A stretch of 64,000 nt of DNA from Salinispirillum sp. LH 10-3-1 (GCF_030643825.1 NZ_CP101717.1:1426001-1490000); one strand, 5' to 3'; positions 30,351 to 39,752 are shown, counted from the stretch's first letter. Notes: a model not told the origin generated them from the letters alone. A program made the numbers and translations.

Positions 30351-33300
30351 TCAGTAAGCTGCAGGTATTCGGCTGATCACCGTTTGCCACTGCCCATCTT
30401 TGAACGCCGACTGCAAAACGTTCAAATGTCCGCGAGGGTCCAACGAAAAATCGACAACGAAACCGGCATCCGTAGTGACCAATTGTGAACCCGACCATTG
30501 GTGCGTCGTTGAACCGGTGCTGTTTATACGGGAAATGAAGGGTTCACCATTGCTGTTGGCACCACCGATAAACAAAGCGTCGCCAACGGGCAGCAAGCGC
30601 CAAATCCTTTCTGGGGTGTTATCACCAGTGGTGGTGAATGTCCAAGATGAGTCTACCTCGCCCATTGCGTCAAGACGAATCAGGTTTGCTTCGGCAGCCA
30701 ATGGACCAAGTGGCTCAGAAATCGCCACGATCAGCCGTCCTTCATTATCAACCGTTATGGCAGTGCCATCGCCGCTGGCGTGGCTGTAAAAGGGCTCGCC
30801 TTCTGGGTTCTCCGCGTTAAATCGGAGTACGGCTGGGGAGCTAGTGCCAGTCAAGTCATCGAATTCATCGACCAAGGCGTAGATGACGCCCGAACCATCG
30901 TATTGCAGCTGCATCAAATCATAGTATGAGCCAGGCTCATTAAAAACGAACACGATATCAGGGCTTTCTGGGCCGAATGGAAGACTTAGAAATTCACCAC
31001 GCCGGTTGATTCGAGCTATGAAGTAACTGGAATCGTTGGTTGTTGCGCTGTAGAAATAGCCTCCCAGTAAAGCAGCGTCGTCGACAAACGGTGTGTGTAA
31101 CGAAACGTCAAATTCTGCGTCGGCTGGCCCAGGCCATGGTGCTGAAAGGACCGTTGGGTTGCCATCTTCGCCTGGCAATGCCAAGTCGTGCTCGTACAGC
31201 TGGCTAAATTCCCCGACATCAAAGCTATACTCGGAGGCCGATAAAATCAGCGTGTTCTGACCGGTAGGCTGCAGCCCAGAGGCTTCTATTCCACTTAAGT
31301 TGACGCTGCCCAAGTCGCGCAACGGATCGATGGTCAAATTACCAAAATCTTGAATGCGTGCTCCGGTAGCTCGAAGCCCCCAGTAAACACTGCTTACTTC
31401 GGAAAAATCTTGCTGCCTCATCAACGGAAACATGCGACCACTGGCATCAGTGCCCAGTTGCATAGCGATCTCATCCGGCCAACTGCCAATGCGCACCATG
31501 CCGCCATTGCCGAAAAATCTGTCAACATGACCTTCAGGCGTCAGTTGTACTATTTCGTACCGACCGCCAATTTCCCACAACGCCTGAATTTCATCCAATG
31601 TGCCAAGTTTGACTCCGGCAAACGAGCCTATGGCATTGAACCCAAGCGACGGCAGTTCGACACGGCCACCAACCCCGAAACCATTGTCCAAAATGCCTTC
31701 ATCCGTTAGCCGGAAAACAGCATTAATGTTGTCATCGCCATTGAAAAAAGCAGCAGGGAAGTACGCGCGACCCATGCCGTCGACCACCAAACCTTGAGCC
31801 ATACGGCCACTGCGCGAGGGCAAGGTATTGAACCAATCTTCGTTTACCGCAAAGGTGCCGCCTGTGGCGAAGCTGCCGTCTACAGCGCCGGTATTACTGA
31901 GAATACGACGAACGATCAATGGACCGTCGGGGGAGTCTGAAGAGAGAAGCAAACCACGGTTCTCGTCATCCAGCGTAAAGCCCAGAGGTAGCTCATTGTC
32001 AGTAAGTGAAGCGGGCAGGGGTAGCGTCTCATCCCATGCTACAGCTAATGGGTCTGTGGGGTGCGATATCGGGTTGCGACGCTGTATTTGCACGAAAGTA
32101 GAGTCACCGTCGAGCTTGCTCAACACCAGCCATAGGTAGCCGTCGTTATCCACATGAGCAAAGCGTAAAGAACCGCTCAAACTTTCATTTTCGACGAACT
32201 GTTCGAGCTCAGAGCGAATAATCAGTTCAGAAGCTGAATTTGCGTATAGGCTAATGGGCGTGTTACCCGTACCGTCAGGCATCAGCACAATGAAGTCAGC
32301 AATCTCAGCGGTACCAAAGAGGGGCGTCACCTGCCCGTCGGACAGATTTAGGCTGACCACACCGCTGGTATAATTTGAACCTAAGCCATCGTCATCAAAA
32401 AGGAAATTACTGAATACACTGGCGAGCAATGCATTTGATTCTGGATGATAAACAACGTCGTAAGCGCCGCTGGAGCTGCCTGCCATCAATGAATTCGTCA
32501 GCGCTTCGGAACCTGACAGATCCCAGCGCTTGCCATCGATTAATCTGGCGAGCCGAAGCCGGGGAGATGCACTCTCGTCGCTCAGCACAACATAGTCGTC
32601 CGTGTTCACGCGAAAGCTACTCTGCAGTGCGAGCGGCGGGTACATGTCGTCTTGAGTTTGATTAGACTCTCGCAGAGCGACTACTCCGCACTCAGGTTCT
32701 TCTAGCCCCTGATTATTGTCTAAAGCATAGGGTAAGTAGCGCGCAACTCGGCGGACAGATTGCGCCGAACTTAAGCGATAAGACATCAAAATGCGATTGC
32801 CTGGCGCGACGGCACCACGAACGTCCGTTTCATAGTTGCCCGAGCCCATGTCCAGATTGAAGTTCAGCGGATTATTGAGGTCTAGCGGATTGTTAAATAC
32901 GTAGGATGTTAGTTCGTAGCTGCCAAACGGGGAATTGGCCACAGTCAATAGGACGTCTTCATCAGTGCCTTGCATTAAGCCAATCGGCTGAGTGATGCCA
33001 AAACCCATGTTTTGTAATATTGCAGATTCGGAAGCAACCCCTGTCAACGATAGTGCAACGGCAAAAGTTAGCTGGCTGTTGGGGTCATCAGTATCTTGTT
33101 TACCTGTTAGCCACAGATAACCCTGCGGTGTAATCAAGCTGTCCGTTACCGTAGGGATGCTTGTCGTAGTGCTGTAATGTGTGTAAGTAGATGCTGAATA
33201 ATCACCGTCAAACGCCCACTCAGAACCGTTAAAAATGACACGGGCACTGGAAATTAACGAAGCAGTGCCATTCCACCCTAGACCCGCCAGCACAAAACTC

Positions 33301-35108
33301 TCCGAATTCTTCGGCACTGGGGCAATGGCGCGAACGCGTAAATTGAGCGCAGAGTTAAGATCAATCAACACCCCCAGATCGAAATCAGGTGCCTCAGCCC
33401 ACTTATCCAGTTTCAGTATACGAGTTTGCTCAGAACGAAGAGTGCCACTTGCCCAATCTAGAGTATTCAGAGCCACCAGTATTTCATCGGGGCCGTTTAC
33501 CAAAATGGCCCCCACCTCTAAATGCAGGCCGGATTCTTCAAAATACCACAAGCCATTGTCGGCAAACTCGGTGACCGGATCGCCATTGCTGTCAACGCGC
33601 ATTAAGAAGGCTGAATGCCCTACAATAATCGAATTGGCATCGTAGAGTTCCACATAGCCGCCAATTAACCAGTCGGCCCCCAACGGCTTTGCCGTTACTG
33701 CGATAATGCGAGTGTTGTCTACGTCCATTGCGGTAGGGAAGCTGGTAAACCCACGCAAATCGATTTCTTTGCGCCCAGCGGTGCCAAAGGTTCCATCAGC
33801 AACGCCCTGTTCTGTCAGGCGAATCAACACGAGGCGTGAAGTATTGACAGGGTCGTCACCTATCAACCATTGCCGGCCAAAGGCGTCGGCGCGACTAAGA
33901 TAATGTTCAAACGTGTCGGAAGAGGCCGCCGTCACCGCGTCAGTGCTGTAAGCGGGTTTGATTTCCAAGCTGTAAGGGCCGTACGACAGGTCGTTGTTTT
34001 CAGAATCTGATACGGTGAAGTCCAATTCTCCGTAGAGGCCGGGTTCGGGAGCGGAAAAGCTCAGCTCAGTGCCGCTCAGTGACGCACTTAAAGCACCCGA
34101 CCACCCGTTTATACTTATTGTGCTGTCGCCCAGCGAGCTCCAAGGGTCAACGTCCCAAGTTAGGTTATCGGCTTGGTCAGCGTAGAGCACCGCAGGCATG
34201 AAGAGGCACAAACTGGATGCGTCGTTGGTATCTCCACCGCCAAAATCGGGGTCAGAAGGGTCAAGGGGGTCTGTATCCCCGCCAGTGTACTCCAAGGTCA
34301 TGACGTCAGACTGGGCAATCACACCGCTGGCGTTGACCGCCTCAACCGAAACGCGCAACGCCGGAAAACTGGTATAATCAGGCGCGAAATCAGGGTTCGG
34401 ATGCGTCGCGGGGTCAAAAGCGTAAGCGTTGCTGTTCAGACGATGAATGGTGGATATATTTTCGTCGTCCGGATTGTTGATGGTCAGCGTGTAGTAGGTG
34501 TTCTGCCCCAAGTCTGACCAGCTTATTGCCAATGCGCCGTCGCCTAAAAAGGTACTGCTTTCATCAATAGCGAGTGTGGCGGGTGCCCACGAAAATGAAG
34601 CGTCCGCTAATGCATCGCTATTGGGCTCAAGCTCTTCGATGCCGACAATGTGTAATTCGGCGAAATACTGACCTTCACCGTCGGCCACGTCGTATTCCCA
34701 TGGGCTGATGCCCGACACCCAGCCGCGTATCGTCGTACTGCCGTCTAAACCGCAGCCAGCGGTGCACAAGGGCACTTCCGGGTGGGCCCCCAGGGAGTCT
34801 ATCTTGCCGATTCGCAGGTAAACTTCTTCTATGCCATCGGGGTGGAAAGCCTCAATCCGAAAGCGCCAATTATCCGGTCCAAAATCGACGCCACCGCCGA
34901 ACAAAAAGCGTCCGACTGGCTCATTATCGTCCATCCCTTCTACAATGACGCCTTGCTCCCGCCCTTGCCAGCCAGAGGTGCTCACAGCCGTGTCTTCAGG
35001 CGCGCTCGGAGCCGAAGCGCCTTGTTCATTGTCTAGGTTACAGGCTGCTAAGGTGGATAATGCAGCCAGCAAGAGGTACTTGAGGGTTGTATGAGGTCGA
35101 AAATTCAT
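30351..35108 (-). CDS. Giant lipoprotein paralogue with delta-60 repeats
   Basis: The 1585-residue protein has a lipobox (TLAAC, Cys23; +2 Asn). It shares with the neighbour the N-terminal domain (NWRFRI, CxxxCG, GWVSGI), a middle segment beginning CLFMPAVLYADQ, the delta-60-type propeller (GVADGTFGTAGRKE, GAVDGSFATGGTF, GILDNGFGVGGRVE) and the C-terminal end (THQWSGSQL...RIPAAY). It lacks the Ig-like and cadherin-like domains, so the neighbour is longer by an insertion or this one has lost them. Its ATG is one base from the FecR-domain gene stop, so translation is coupled. Probably anchored in the outer membrane. Confidence 0.88.
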   Translation of the reverse strand: MNFRPHTTLKYLLLAALSTLAACNLDNEQGASAPSAPEDTAVSTSGWQGREQGVIVEGMDDNEPVGRFLFGGGVDFGPDNWRFRIEAFHPDGIEEVYLRIGKIDSLGAHPEVPLCTAGCGLDGSTTIRGWVSGISPWEYDVADGEGQYFAELHIVGIEELEPNSDALADASFSWAPATLAIDESSTFLGDGALAISWSDLGQNTYYTLTINNPDDENISTIHRLNSNAYAFDPATHPNPDFAPDYTSFPALRVSVEAVNASGVIAQSDVMTLEYTGGDTDPLDPSDPDFGGGDTNDASSLCLFMPAVLYADQADNLTWDVDPWSSLGDSTISINGWSGALSASLSGTELSFSAPEPGLYGELDFTVSDSENNDLSYGPYSLEIKPAYSTDAVTAASSDTFEHYLSRADAFGRQWLIGDDPVNTSRLVLIRLTEQGVADGTFGTAGRKEIDLRGFTSFPTAMDVDNTRIIAVTAKPLGADWLIGGYVELYDANSIIVGHSAFLMRVDSNGDPVTEFADNGLWYFEESGLHLEVGAILVNGPDEILVALNTLDWASGTLRSEQTRILKLDKWAEAPDFDLGVLIDLNSALNLRVRAIAPVPKNSESFVLAGLGWNGTASLISSARVIFNGSEWAFDGDYSASTYTHYSTTTSIPTVTDSLITPQGYLWLTGKQDTDDPNSQLTFAVALSLTGVASESAILQNMGFGITQPIGLMQGTDEDVLLTVANSPFGSYELTSYVFNNPLDLNNPLNFNLDMGSGNYETDVRGAVAPGNRILMSYRLSSAQSVRRVARYLPYALDNNQGLEEPECGVVALRESNQTQDDMYPPLALQSSFRVNTDDYVVLSDESASPRLRLARLIDGKRWDLSGSEALTNSLMAGSSSGAYDVVYHPESNALLASVFSNFLFDDDGLGSNYTSGVVSLNLSDGQVTPLFGTAEIADFIVLMPDGTGNTPISLYANSASELIIRSELEQFVENESLSGSLRFAHVDNDGYLWLVLSKLDGDSTFVQIQRRNPISHPTDPLAVAWDETLPLPASLTDNELPLGFTLDDENRGLLLSSDSPDGPLIVRRILSNTGAVDGSFATGGTFAVNEDWFNTLPSRSGRMAQGLVVDGMGRAYFPAAFFNGDDNINAVFRLTDEGILDNGFGVGGRVELPSLGFNAIGSFAGVKLGTLDEIQALWEIGGRYEIVQLTPEGHVDRFFGNGGMVRIGSWPDEIAMQLGTDASGRMFPLMRQQDFSEVSSVYWGLRATGARIQDFGNLTIDPLRDLGSVNLSGIEASGLQPTGQNTLILSASEYSFDVGEFSQLYEHDLALPGEDGNPTVLSAPWPGPADAEFDVSLHTPFVDDAALLGGYFYSATTNDSSYFIARINRRGEFLSLPFGPESPDIVFVFNEPGSYYDLMQLQYDGSGVIYALVDEFDDLTGTSSPAVLRFNAENPEGEPFYSHASGDGTAITVDNEGRLIVAISEPLGPLAAEANLIRLDAMGEVDSSWTFTTTGDNTPERIWRLLPVGDALFIGGANSNGEPFISRINSTGSTTHQWSGSQLVTTDAGFVVDFSLDPRGHLNVLQSAFKDGQWQTVISRIPAAY

Positions 35109-35109
35109 G

Positions 35110-36465
35110 TCAGCGTCCTACCTGATACGTGCCGGTTACGGTGACAGGTTCGATTTGAGTATCCGTCAGTTCAAACGTACCGTTGACTTGCTGTGCGTTG
35201 TTGCCGTGAAAGGTGCCGGTTATGGTTCCACTGGCTTCGAAATTACCGTGCGACACCATATGTTCAGCAACACTGAAGTTAATGGCGTTGTTTAACACTG
35301 AGCCGCCTTGTATTTTGTTGCCTTCAATGCCGCCCTCGAACAAAGCAAACCAGTAACTGAACTCGCTGGTGGAATTCAAAGTCAGTTCGCCGCTGTCTAT
35401 CGTCCCAGTGGTGAAATTCACTTTGAAGCTGAGCGTCATCACGTAGTCAAAATCGGGGATGTTGTAGGTCAATAAATTGTCGTAGGTCAGCGTGCCAGTT
35501 TTAGCCGCTATTACACTGGGCGGCGTGGGTAAGTTCAGCTGTGGGCCAGTAATGACAACAACAGGCTGCTGAGGTGATGGCGGTAGCACAACGGTCTCAA
35601 CCGACGTTGCCGTAGTTGTAGTTGTGGCTGTTGTGTCTTCAGTGCTCGTAGTGCTGTCGGTGTCGGTATCACCATCACTTGCAGCGTCCTGTGAATCGGT
35701 GTCTGAACTCGACTCGCTGTCGTCACTTGACTCGGTGTCTGAACTCGATTCGCTGTCGTCGCTCGACTCGTCCTCGGTGTCGCTATCCGACTCATCACTG
35801 GCATCAGTGGTATCGGCATCGGATTCAGAGTCGTCGCTGTCCTCGGCAAATACGTCGGGCACCTCAAGGTAGAAGGTAACTTCGCCACTGTCATCTACAG
35901 ACGCATAAGCGAAGTCTTGGTCGTCGCCCAGTAAGAATTCAGGGCCAGTACCGGACGCCAGTCGCACCTCGATTTCACCGTCCCACACCGCCAGAAAAGT
36001 CTGATTGTCGACCAATTTGACTTCATACGTGGTGCCGCGAATACCGATAGACGCCGCGGCAGTGCGTAGCTCGTAATCGGTGTCGCCTGAAACCGGTGAC
36101 ACCAGTCCGGTCAGCGTGCGCAGCCCGCCAGACACTAACTCCATGATCACACGGCCTTCGCCAGACTCATCGTTGTACTGATATTCGGCAATCACGAGCT
36201 CGCTGTTTTCAGCCAACGAGATCAACGCATTGTCCGACATGCGAAGCTGGGTTTGCGACGCAGCGCCCGTCAGAACACGGTCGATATTGAACACCTGAGA
36301 TCGTCTGGCCAGTGGGCGGTCTTCTAACAACACCAAGTCGGTAGCCTTTACCTCACCGCGCGCCGCTAAAACCGTACCGGCAATCTCTTTGTCTTGTGCT
36401 TGGGTTGTGCAAGCCAACATGAGCACCATGAGCCCGCTTAGGCGAAAAATCGGTTGTTTTACCAT
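35110..36465 (-). CDS. FecR-domain protein with Ser/Asp-rich linker
   Basis: The 451-residue protein has a signal peptide (cut near TTQA, residue 23) and a FecR domain at about 60-165 (TAAASIGIRGTTYEV). A very acidic Ser/Asp/Thr linker follows (about 215-295), then a Pro-rich hinge and a C-terminal beta domain with repeated Gly/Thr-rich strands. FecR domains occur both in iron signalling and in many exported structural proteins; no sigma factor is near, so the second use fits here. It overlaps the TPR-barrel gene by seven bases and is one base from the giant lipoprotein gene, so it belongs to that operon. Confidence 0.85.
   Translation of the reverse strand: MVKQPIFRLSGLMVLMLACTTQAQDKEIAGTVLAARGEVKATDLVLLEDRPLARRSQVFNIDRVLTGAASQTQLRMSDNALISLAENSELVIAEYQYNDESGEGRVIMELVSGGLRTLTGLVSPVSGDTDYELRTAAASIGIRGTTYEVKLVDNQTFLAVWDGEIEVRLASGTGPEFLLGDDQDFAYASVDDSGEVTFYLEVPDVFAEDSDDSESDADTTDASDESDSDTEDESSDDSESSSDTESSDDSESSSDTDSQDAASDGDTDTDSTTSTEDTTATTTTTATSVETVVLPPSPQQPVVVITGPQLNLPTPPSVIAAKTGTLTYDNLLTYNIPDFDYVMTLSFKVNFTTGTIDSGELTLNSTSEFSYWFALFEGGIEGNKIQGGSVLNNAINFSVAEHMVSHGNFEASGTITGTFHGNNAQQVNGTFELTDTQIEPVTVTGTYQVGR
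35701..35772 (-). repeat. 36-bp tandem repeat in the Ser/Asp linker, two units
   Basis: Two nearly identical 36-base units encode the twice-repeated SSDDSESSSDTE segment of the FecR-domain protein. Further degenerate Ser/Asp codons lie on both sides. Length change would keep the frame. Confidence 0.85.
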
Positions 36466-37859
36466 TGGTGCTGATACCCCACTGCGATCTCTAGGCCTTG
36501 GTAATCGTTCAGGTCTTGATTGCTCAAATTGCTGAACGCGCGCAATCGGCTAGAAATGGTTCCTTGGCGTCCCAGTGCACGCGCAACTGAGATCTGTGAA
36601 TTCAACAAAACAGCTTGTTGTGTGGTGCCAAACACCTCATTTTCTTGTAGGTCAAACTGCACTTGAGCGCCGGCCAAGCCTTGAATCTGAATAGTCCGCC
36701 CCAGCATCATGCGCGGAGCAAGCGTCATGCCCACGCCAGCAGAACTGGGACTGAAATCGTCACTCAGAGCAAAATGGCTGGAAGCAGCTGCGAAAGTGGT
36801 TATTCCTCCGGTCTTTACTTCGCTCGACAGCGACCCCTGCACTCGATAGCTGTTGCTCTCACCGAAACCCAACACCAGAGCTGCATCGGCCGCTATCGGC
36901 CCAAGTAGATCAGCCCGGCCGCCAGAGAGTACCGCGTTTAAGCCGAAGGACTCCGTGTTTAAATAGGGCAGTATTTGGGCACCGTAGCGCAGCCCGTTGC
37001 GGCGTTGCCAGCTCGCAGCCAATACGCCGCCGACATTATTGGCATCATCGAAGGTGCTCAGGCGCGAGGTGATGCCGACTTGGGTACTGCGTGATAAACG
37101 CTGCGTACGCTGTTCCTGTCGTTGATACGCCGCTTGCAGAGCCAAAGCAGGAGCCGGAGCGGCTTGAAATTCTTCACTGGGCTCAAATACGCTGCCATCC
37201 GGGAGGTCAATGCTGTTGTAATGCGTGCCAACATTGATGTTAGTGTGATATTGCGCTTCAGCAAAAACCACAAAACGACTGGTCGTTCGCTGTGCGGCTT
37301 CCAGTGCCAAAAGCTCGGTAAACAAACGCTGGCGGCGTTGCGACTGGGCAGCGGTTAAACTGTAATTTTCCAGCAACGTAAGCTGACGGCGCGCTAACGC
37401 AGTGTTACCTTTTCTCAGGTACCCACGTGTGCGCCACAAGCGCGCTTCAGCATTACGCGGCTCAACCAAGTTAACGCGTTCAAAGGCAAATAACCCTTTG
37501 TCTATTTCGCCGACCGCAAACGCAGCTCGCCCGTAGTAAAGGTCAAAAAGGGGTTCCCCTTCAAATTCCGACCGCAGGCGCTCGCCTTCGGCGTATGCTT
37601 CAGGCCAGCGTTGTTGGTTTACCAAGTCGACCAACGACTGGACACTGGCTGGTGAATCGTGGTCAAACGAGCGTACGACCATCTGCGCAATCTCAAACGA
37701 CAGCGGCGGCAGAGCAGTCGGTGTTGACGACGGATGGTCAGCGATGGCCGGTGCGGCAACGGCGCAGAGCAGAAACGCAGTGAGAATTGAGCGACCCGTG
37801 TGTTGCTTAGTTACTGTGATGATCGAATTCGGCATAAGTCGAGGGCGCTCAAAGTCCAT
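36459..37859 (-). CDS. TPR plus outer-membrane barrel protein (Slam-like architecture)
   Basis: A signal peptide (cut near AIA-DHP, residue 40) is followed by tetratricopeptide-like helices (about 55-185: PLFDLYYGRAAFAVGEIDKG, AEARLWRTRGYLRKGNTALA) and then by a beta-rich half from about 193 (FVVFAEAQYHTNINVG) to a final GYQHQW. This order, periplasmic TPR then barrel of about 270 residues, is that of Slam/DUF560 proteins, which help lipoproteins reach the cell surface; the match is by architecture only. It is the first gene of the operon with the FecR-domain protein and two giant lipoproteins. The start may instead be the ATG at 37835. Confidence 0.75.
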   Translation of the reverse strand: MDFERPRLMPNSIITVTKQHTGRSILTAFLLCAVAAPAIADHPSSTPTALPPLSFEIAQMVVRSFDHDSPASVQSLVDLVNQQRWPEAYAEGERLRSEFEGEPLFDLYYGRAAFAVGEIDKGLFAFERVNLVEPRNAEARLWRTRGYLRKGNTALARRQLTLLENYSLTAAQSQRRQRLFTELLALEAAQRTTSRFVVFAEAQYHTNINVGTHYNSIDLPDGSVFEPSEEFQAAPAPALALQAAYQRQEQRTQRLSRSTQVGITSRLSTFDDANNVGGVLAASWQRRNGLRYGAQILPYLNTESFGLNAVLSGGRADLLGPIAADAALVLGFGESNSYRVQGSLSSEVKTGGITTFAAASSHFALSDDFSPSSAGVGMTLAPRMMLGRTIQIQGLAGAQVQFDLQENEVFGTTQQAVLLNSQISVARALGRQGTISSRLRAFSNLSNQDLNDYQGLEIAVGYQHQW

Positions 37860-37867
37860 TTATATGA

Positions 37868-37896
37868 GTATTAACTTCTAGGCATATTGTCAGCAA
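37868..37896 (-). promoter_or_regulatory. Candidate promoter of the giant lipoprotein operon
   Basis: On the minus strand TTGCTG (37896-37891), a 17-base spacer and TAATAC (37873-37868) make a reasonable sigma70 promoter. A start site near 37861 would leave almost no leader for ATG 37859, which favours ATG 37835. Confidence 0.4.
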
Positions 37897-37979
37897 ATTG
37901 CAAATAATTTTTGCTTTTTTGTGCCGCCAGGCTTTGTCAGCGGAGACACAACCAAATATACAAAAGTAGGGCGCGTCGC

Positions 37980-37985
37980 TATAAT
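37980..37985 (+). promoter_or_regulatory. -10 element upstream of the RfaH-type gene
   Basis: A perfect TATAAT lies 72 bases ahead of the RfaH-type ATG. No good -35 is present at 16-18 bases, so activation or an alternative signal may be needed. Confidence 0.4.
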
Positions 37986-38056
37986 ATGTCGCTCAGTGTT
38001 CGGCTAATGATTAAAAAGCAAGGCCAGCGAAAATCATTGATGGTAGGTAAGAACAA

Positions 38057-38569
38057 ATGACGGATCAGCAGGATCACGCGTGGTATTTGGTTCAGTGCAA
38101 ACCCCGCGACAGTTTTCGTGCAGCCATGCATCTGCAGAATCAGGGCTACAGCACATTCCACCCAACGCACTTGGTGCGTAAACGTGTCGCCGGAAAGGCC
38201 AGTATTGTTACGGAAGCACTTTTTCCTCATTACGTCTTTGTCAGGCTGCACGACGACGTTAATTGGTCCAGTATTCGTTCTACGCGCGGCGTCACCAAAG
38301 TGGTGAGCTTCAACGGCTGGCCGTGCAAAGTAGAAGACGTCATCGTCCACGGACTGCGCTATCAATGCGCGCTGTTGAACGGCGAAGTGCCCGACACCCT
38401 GTATATGCCTGGCGAAAAAGTCACCATCGTCGACGGGTGTTTTAAAGACCTACAGGCCGTGGTTACCGCCAACAAAGGCGACGAGCGTGTGGTTCTGTTG
38501 CTAAACTTGCTGAATCGCCCGCAGTTGTTAGAAATGTCGGTGGATGCTGTGTCTGCCTGTGCAGACTGA
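38057..38569 (+). CDS. rfaH: RfaH-type transcription antiterminator
   Basis: The 170-residue protein has the NusG N-terminal domain (WYLVQCKPRDSFRAAMHLQNQ, then TEALFPHYVFVRL) and a short C-terminal KOW-like part, the size and pattern of RfaH (about 162 in E. coli). RfaH loads on RNA polymerase paused at an ops element and prevents Rho termination in long polysaccharide operons. Two ops-like GGCGGTAG sites occur downstream at 44545 and 47239 in the leader of the EPS regulator genes, which makes this locus its likely target. It is divergent from the TPR-barrel operon. Confidence 0.9.
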   Translation: MTDQQDHAWYLVQCKPRDSFRAAMHLQNQGYSTFHPTHLVRKRVAGKASIVTEALFPHYVFVRLHDDVNWSSIRSTRGVTKVVSFNGWPCKVEDVIVHGLRYQCALLNGEVPDTLYMPGEKVTIVDGCFKDLQAVVTANKGDERVVLLLNLLNRPQLLEMSVDAVSACAD

Positions 38570-38582
38570 GCATGGTTTTACT

Positions 38583-38655
38583 GGCGGGTGTTTACACCCG
38601 CCAATCGCGCTTTTCATGCCCGCCAATCGCGGTTTTTGATGGGCGTAAACACCCG
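38583..38655. repeat. Family B palindromes in the rfaH-LPP20 gap
   Basis: GGCGGGTGTTTACACCCGCC (38583-38602) is a perfect palindrome. A degenerate second part (GGGCGTAAACACCC, 38641-38654) follows after an imperfect direct repeat around CCGCCAATCGCG. Confidence 0.8.
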
Positions 38656-38673
38656 TATTGCAAAGGAATAGAT

Positions 38674-39684
38674 ATGAGCAAGTCGGTGAAGGTTGTCATC
38701 ATTGGGTTGTTATTCAGCGTCCTAACGCTCGCCGGTTGCGGCAATAAACCCACGCCCACCAACGTGCTGGACCGCACCGAACGGCCTGCCTGGGTACTGT
38801 CCCCACCGCGCAGCGCCAGTGTTGTCTACGGAGTCGGTGGCGCGCCCATGGGCCAGAACGAAGCCACCAGTTTGCAGCAAGCGCGTAATGCAGCCACCGT
38901 AGACATGCTGCAGAATCTCCAAGTCAGTATTCGCTCCGACGCCCTCAGTGAAGTCAGCCAAACCAACACCGATGCCGCCGAAACCCAGTTTCGGCAGTCC
39001 ATCACCAGCGTCGTGCCCGACATCACCATAGAAGACACCCGACTGGAACAAACTTGGGAAAGTCCGCAAGGCTTTATCTACGCTCTGGTTTCATTGGATA
39101 CCACGCAAGCGGCGCGCCGTCAGGCTAACCTGTACCAAACCGACCGCGAAATACTGAACAGTCAAAACCCCGCGGCACAGGCGACCACTTGGGCGCAATA
39201 TCAAACTTGGCACCGAAAAATGTCTACGCTGGGTAAAATGTCGGCGCGCAACGACCTGCATCAGTTCCTGGTGCGTCGTCCGGTTGACGCAGGCTGGGCT
39301 AACTTGCAGGCCGACGTACAACAGCAATTCAGTGATTTTCAATCGGGCTTAAGCATGGCGTATGTGGCGCAAGACAATTTAGCCGCGCAAAGCCAGGGGG
39401 ACGTAGTACAGATGTTCGCGCAGCAAGGCATAGGCTTTGCTTCCGCTGTGAATGCCGCTTGGACGCTCACAGTCAGCATGGCTTCTGAAAGCCAAGCCCA
39501 GCAAAACATACACTATGAATTTGTAACCGCCACGATGTCGATCACCGACGAATTGGGCGTGGTGCGCTGGCAAGCCAATGAAACGCGCCGAGGCTCGGCC
39601 GGTGGACCCGAGAGAGCCTTACGTCAAGGCATATCCGCTGTGTTAGACGCCGTACGTGCCGATTTCGTTGGTGCATTGGATTGA
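38674..39684 (+). CDS. LPP20-like lipoprotein
   Basis: Started at ATG 38674 (AAAGGAA upstream), the protein is 336 residues with a lipobox (LTLAGC). RPAWVLSPPRSASVVYGVGGAP and the following helix QQARNAATVDMLQNLQVSI resemble the LPP20 family, which includes outer-membrane lipoproteins of unclear function. The open frame reaches back to 38572, but that part is family B repeat sequence. It shares its general pattern (PxWV...G followed by an alpha/beta domain) with the lipoprotein at 40971. Confidence 0.8.
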   Translation: MSKSVKVVIIGLLFSVLTLAGCGNKPTPTNVLDRTERPAWVLSPPRSASVVYGVGGAPMGQNEATSLQQARNAATVDMLQNLQVSIRSDALSEVSQTNTDAAETQFRQSITSVVPDITIEDTRLEQTWESPQGFIYALVSLDTTQAARRQANLYQTDREILNSQNPAAQATTWAQYQTWHRKMSTLGKMSARNDLHQFLVRRPVDAGWANLQADVQQQFSDFQSGLSMAYVAQDNLAAQSQGDVVQMFAQQGIGFASAVNAAWTLTVSMASESQAQQNIHYEFVTATMSITDELGVVRWQANETRRGSAGGPERALRQGISAVLDAVRADFVGALD

Positions 39685-39700
39685 ATACTGGCCATCGGTT

Positions 39701-39752
39701 GGCGGGTATAAATACCCGCCCTACAGCGGTAGGGCAGGTGTGAACACCTGCC
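39701..39752. repeat. Family B palindrome pair overlapping the MltC-like start
   Basis: GGCGGGTATAAATACCCGCC (39701-39720) and GGCAGGTGTGAACACCTGCC (39733-39752) are linked by CTACAGCGGTAG, itself able to pair with the flanks. The second palindrome contains GTG 39740, the probable start codon of the next gene. Confidence 0.88.

Noticed and set aside
35579..35588. GGCGGTAGCAC on the plus strand in the FecR-domain gene
   Set aside because: It is antisense to the transcript and within coding sequence, so it cannot act as ops for that operon.
35110..36465. FecR-type iron-uptake regulation
   Set aside because: No sigma factor or TonB receptor gene is nearby, and the protein has a signal peptide and a long linker unlike signalling FecR.
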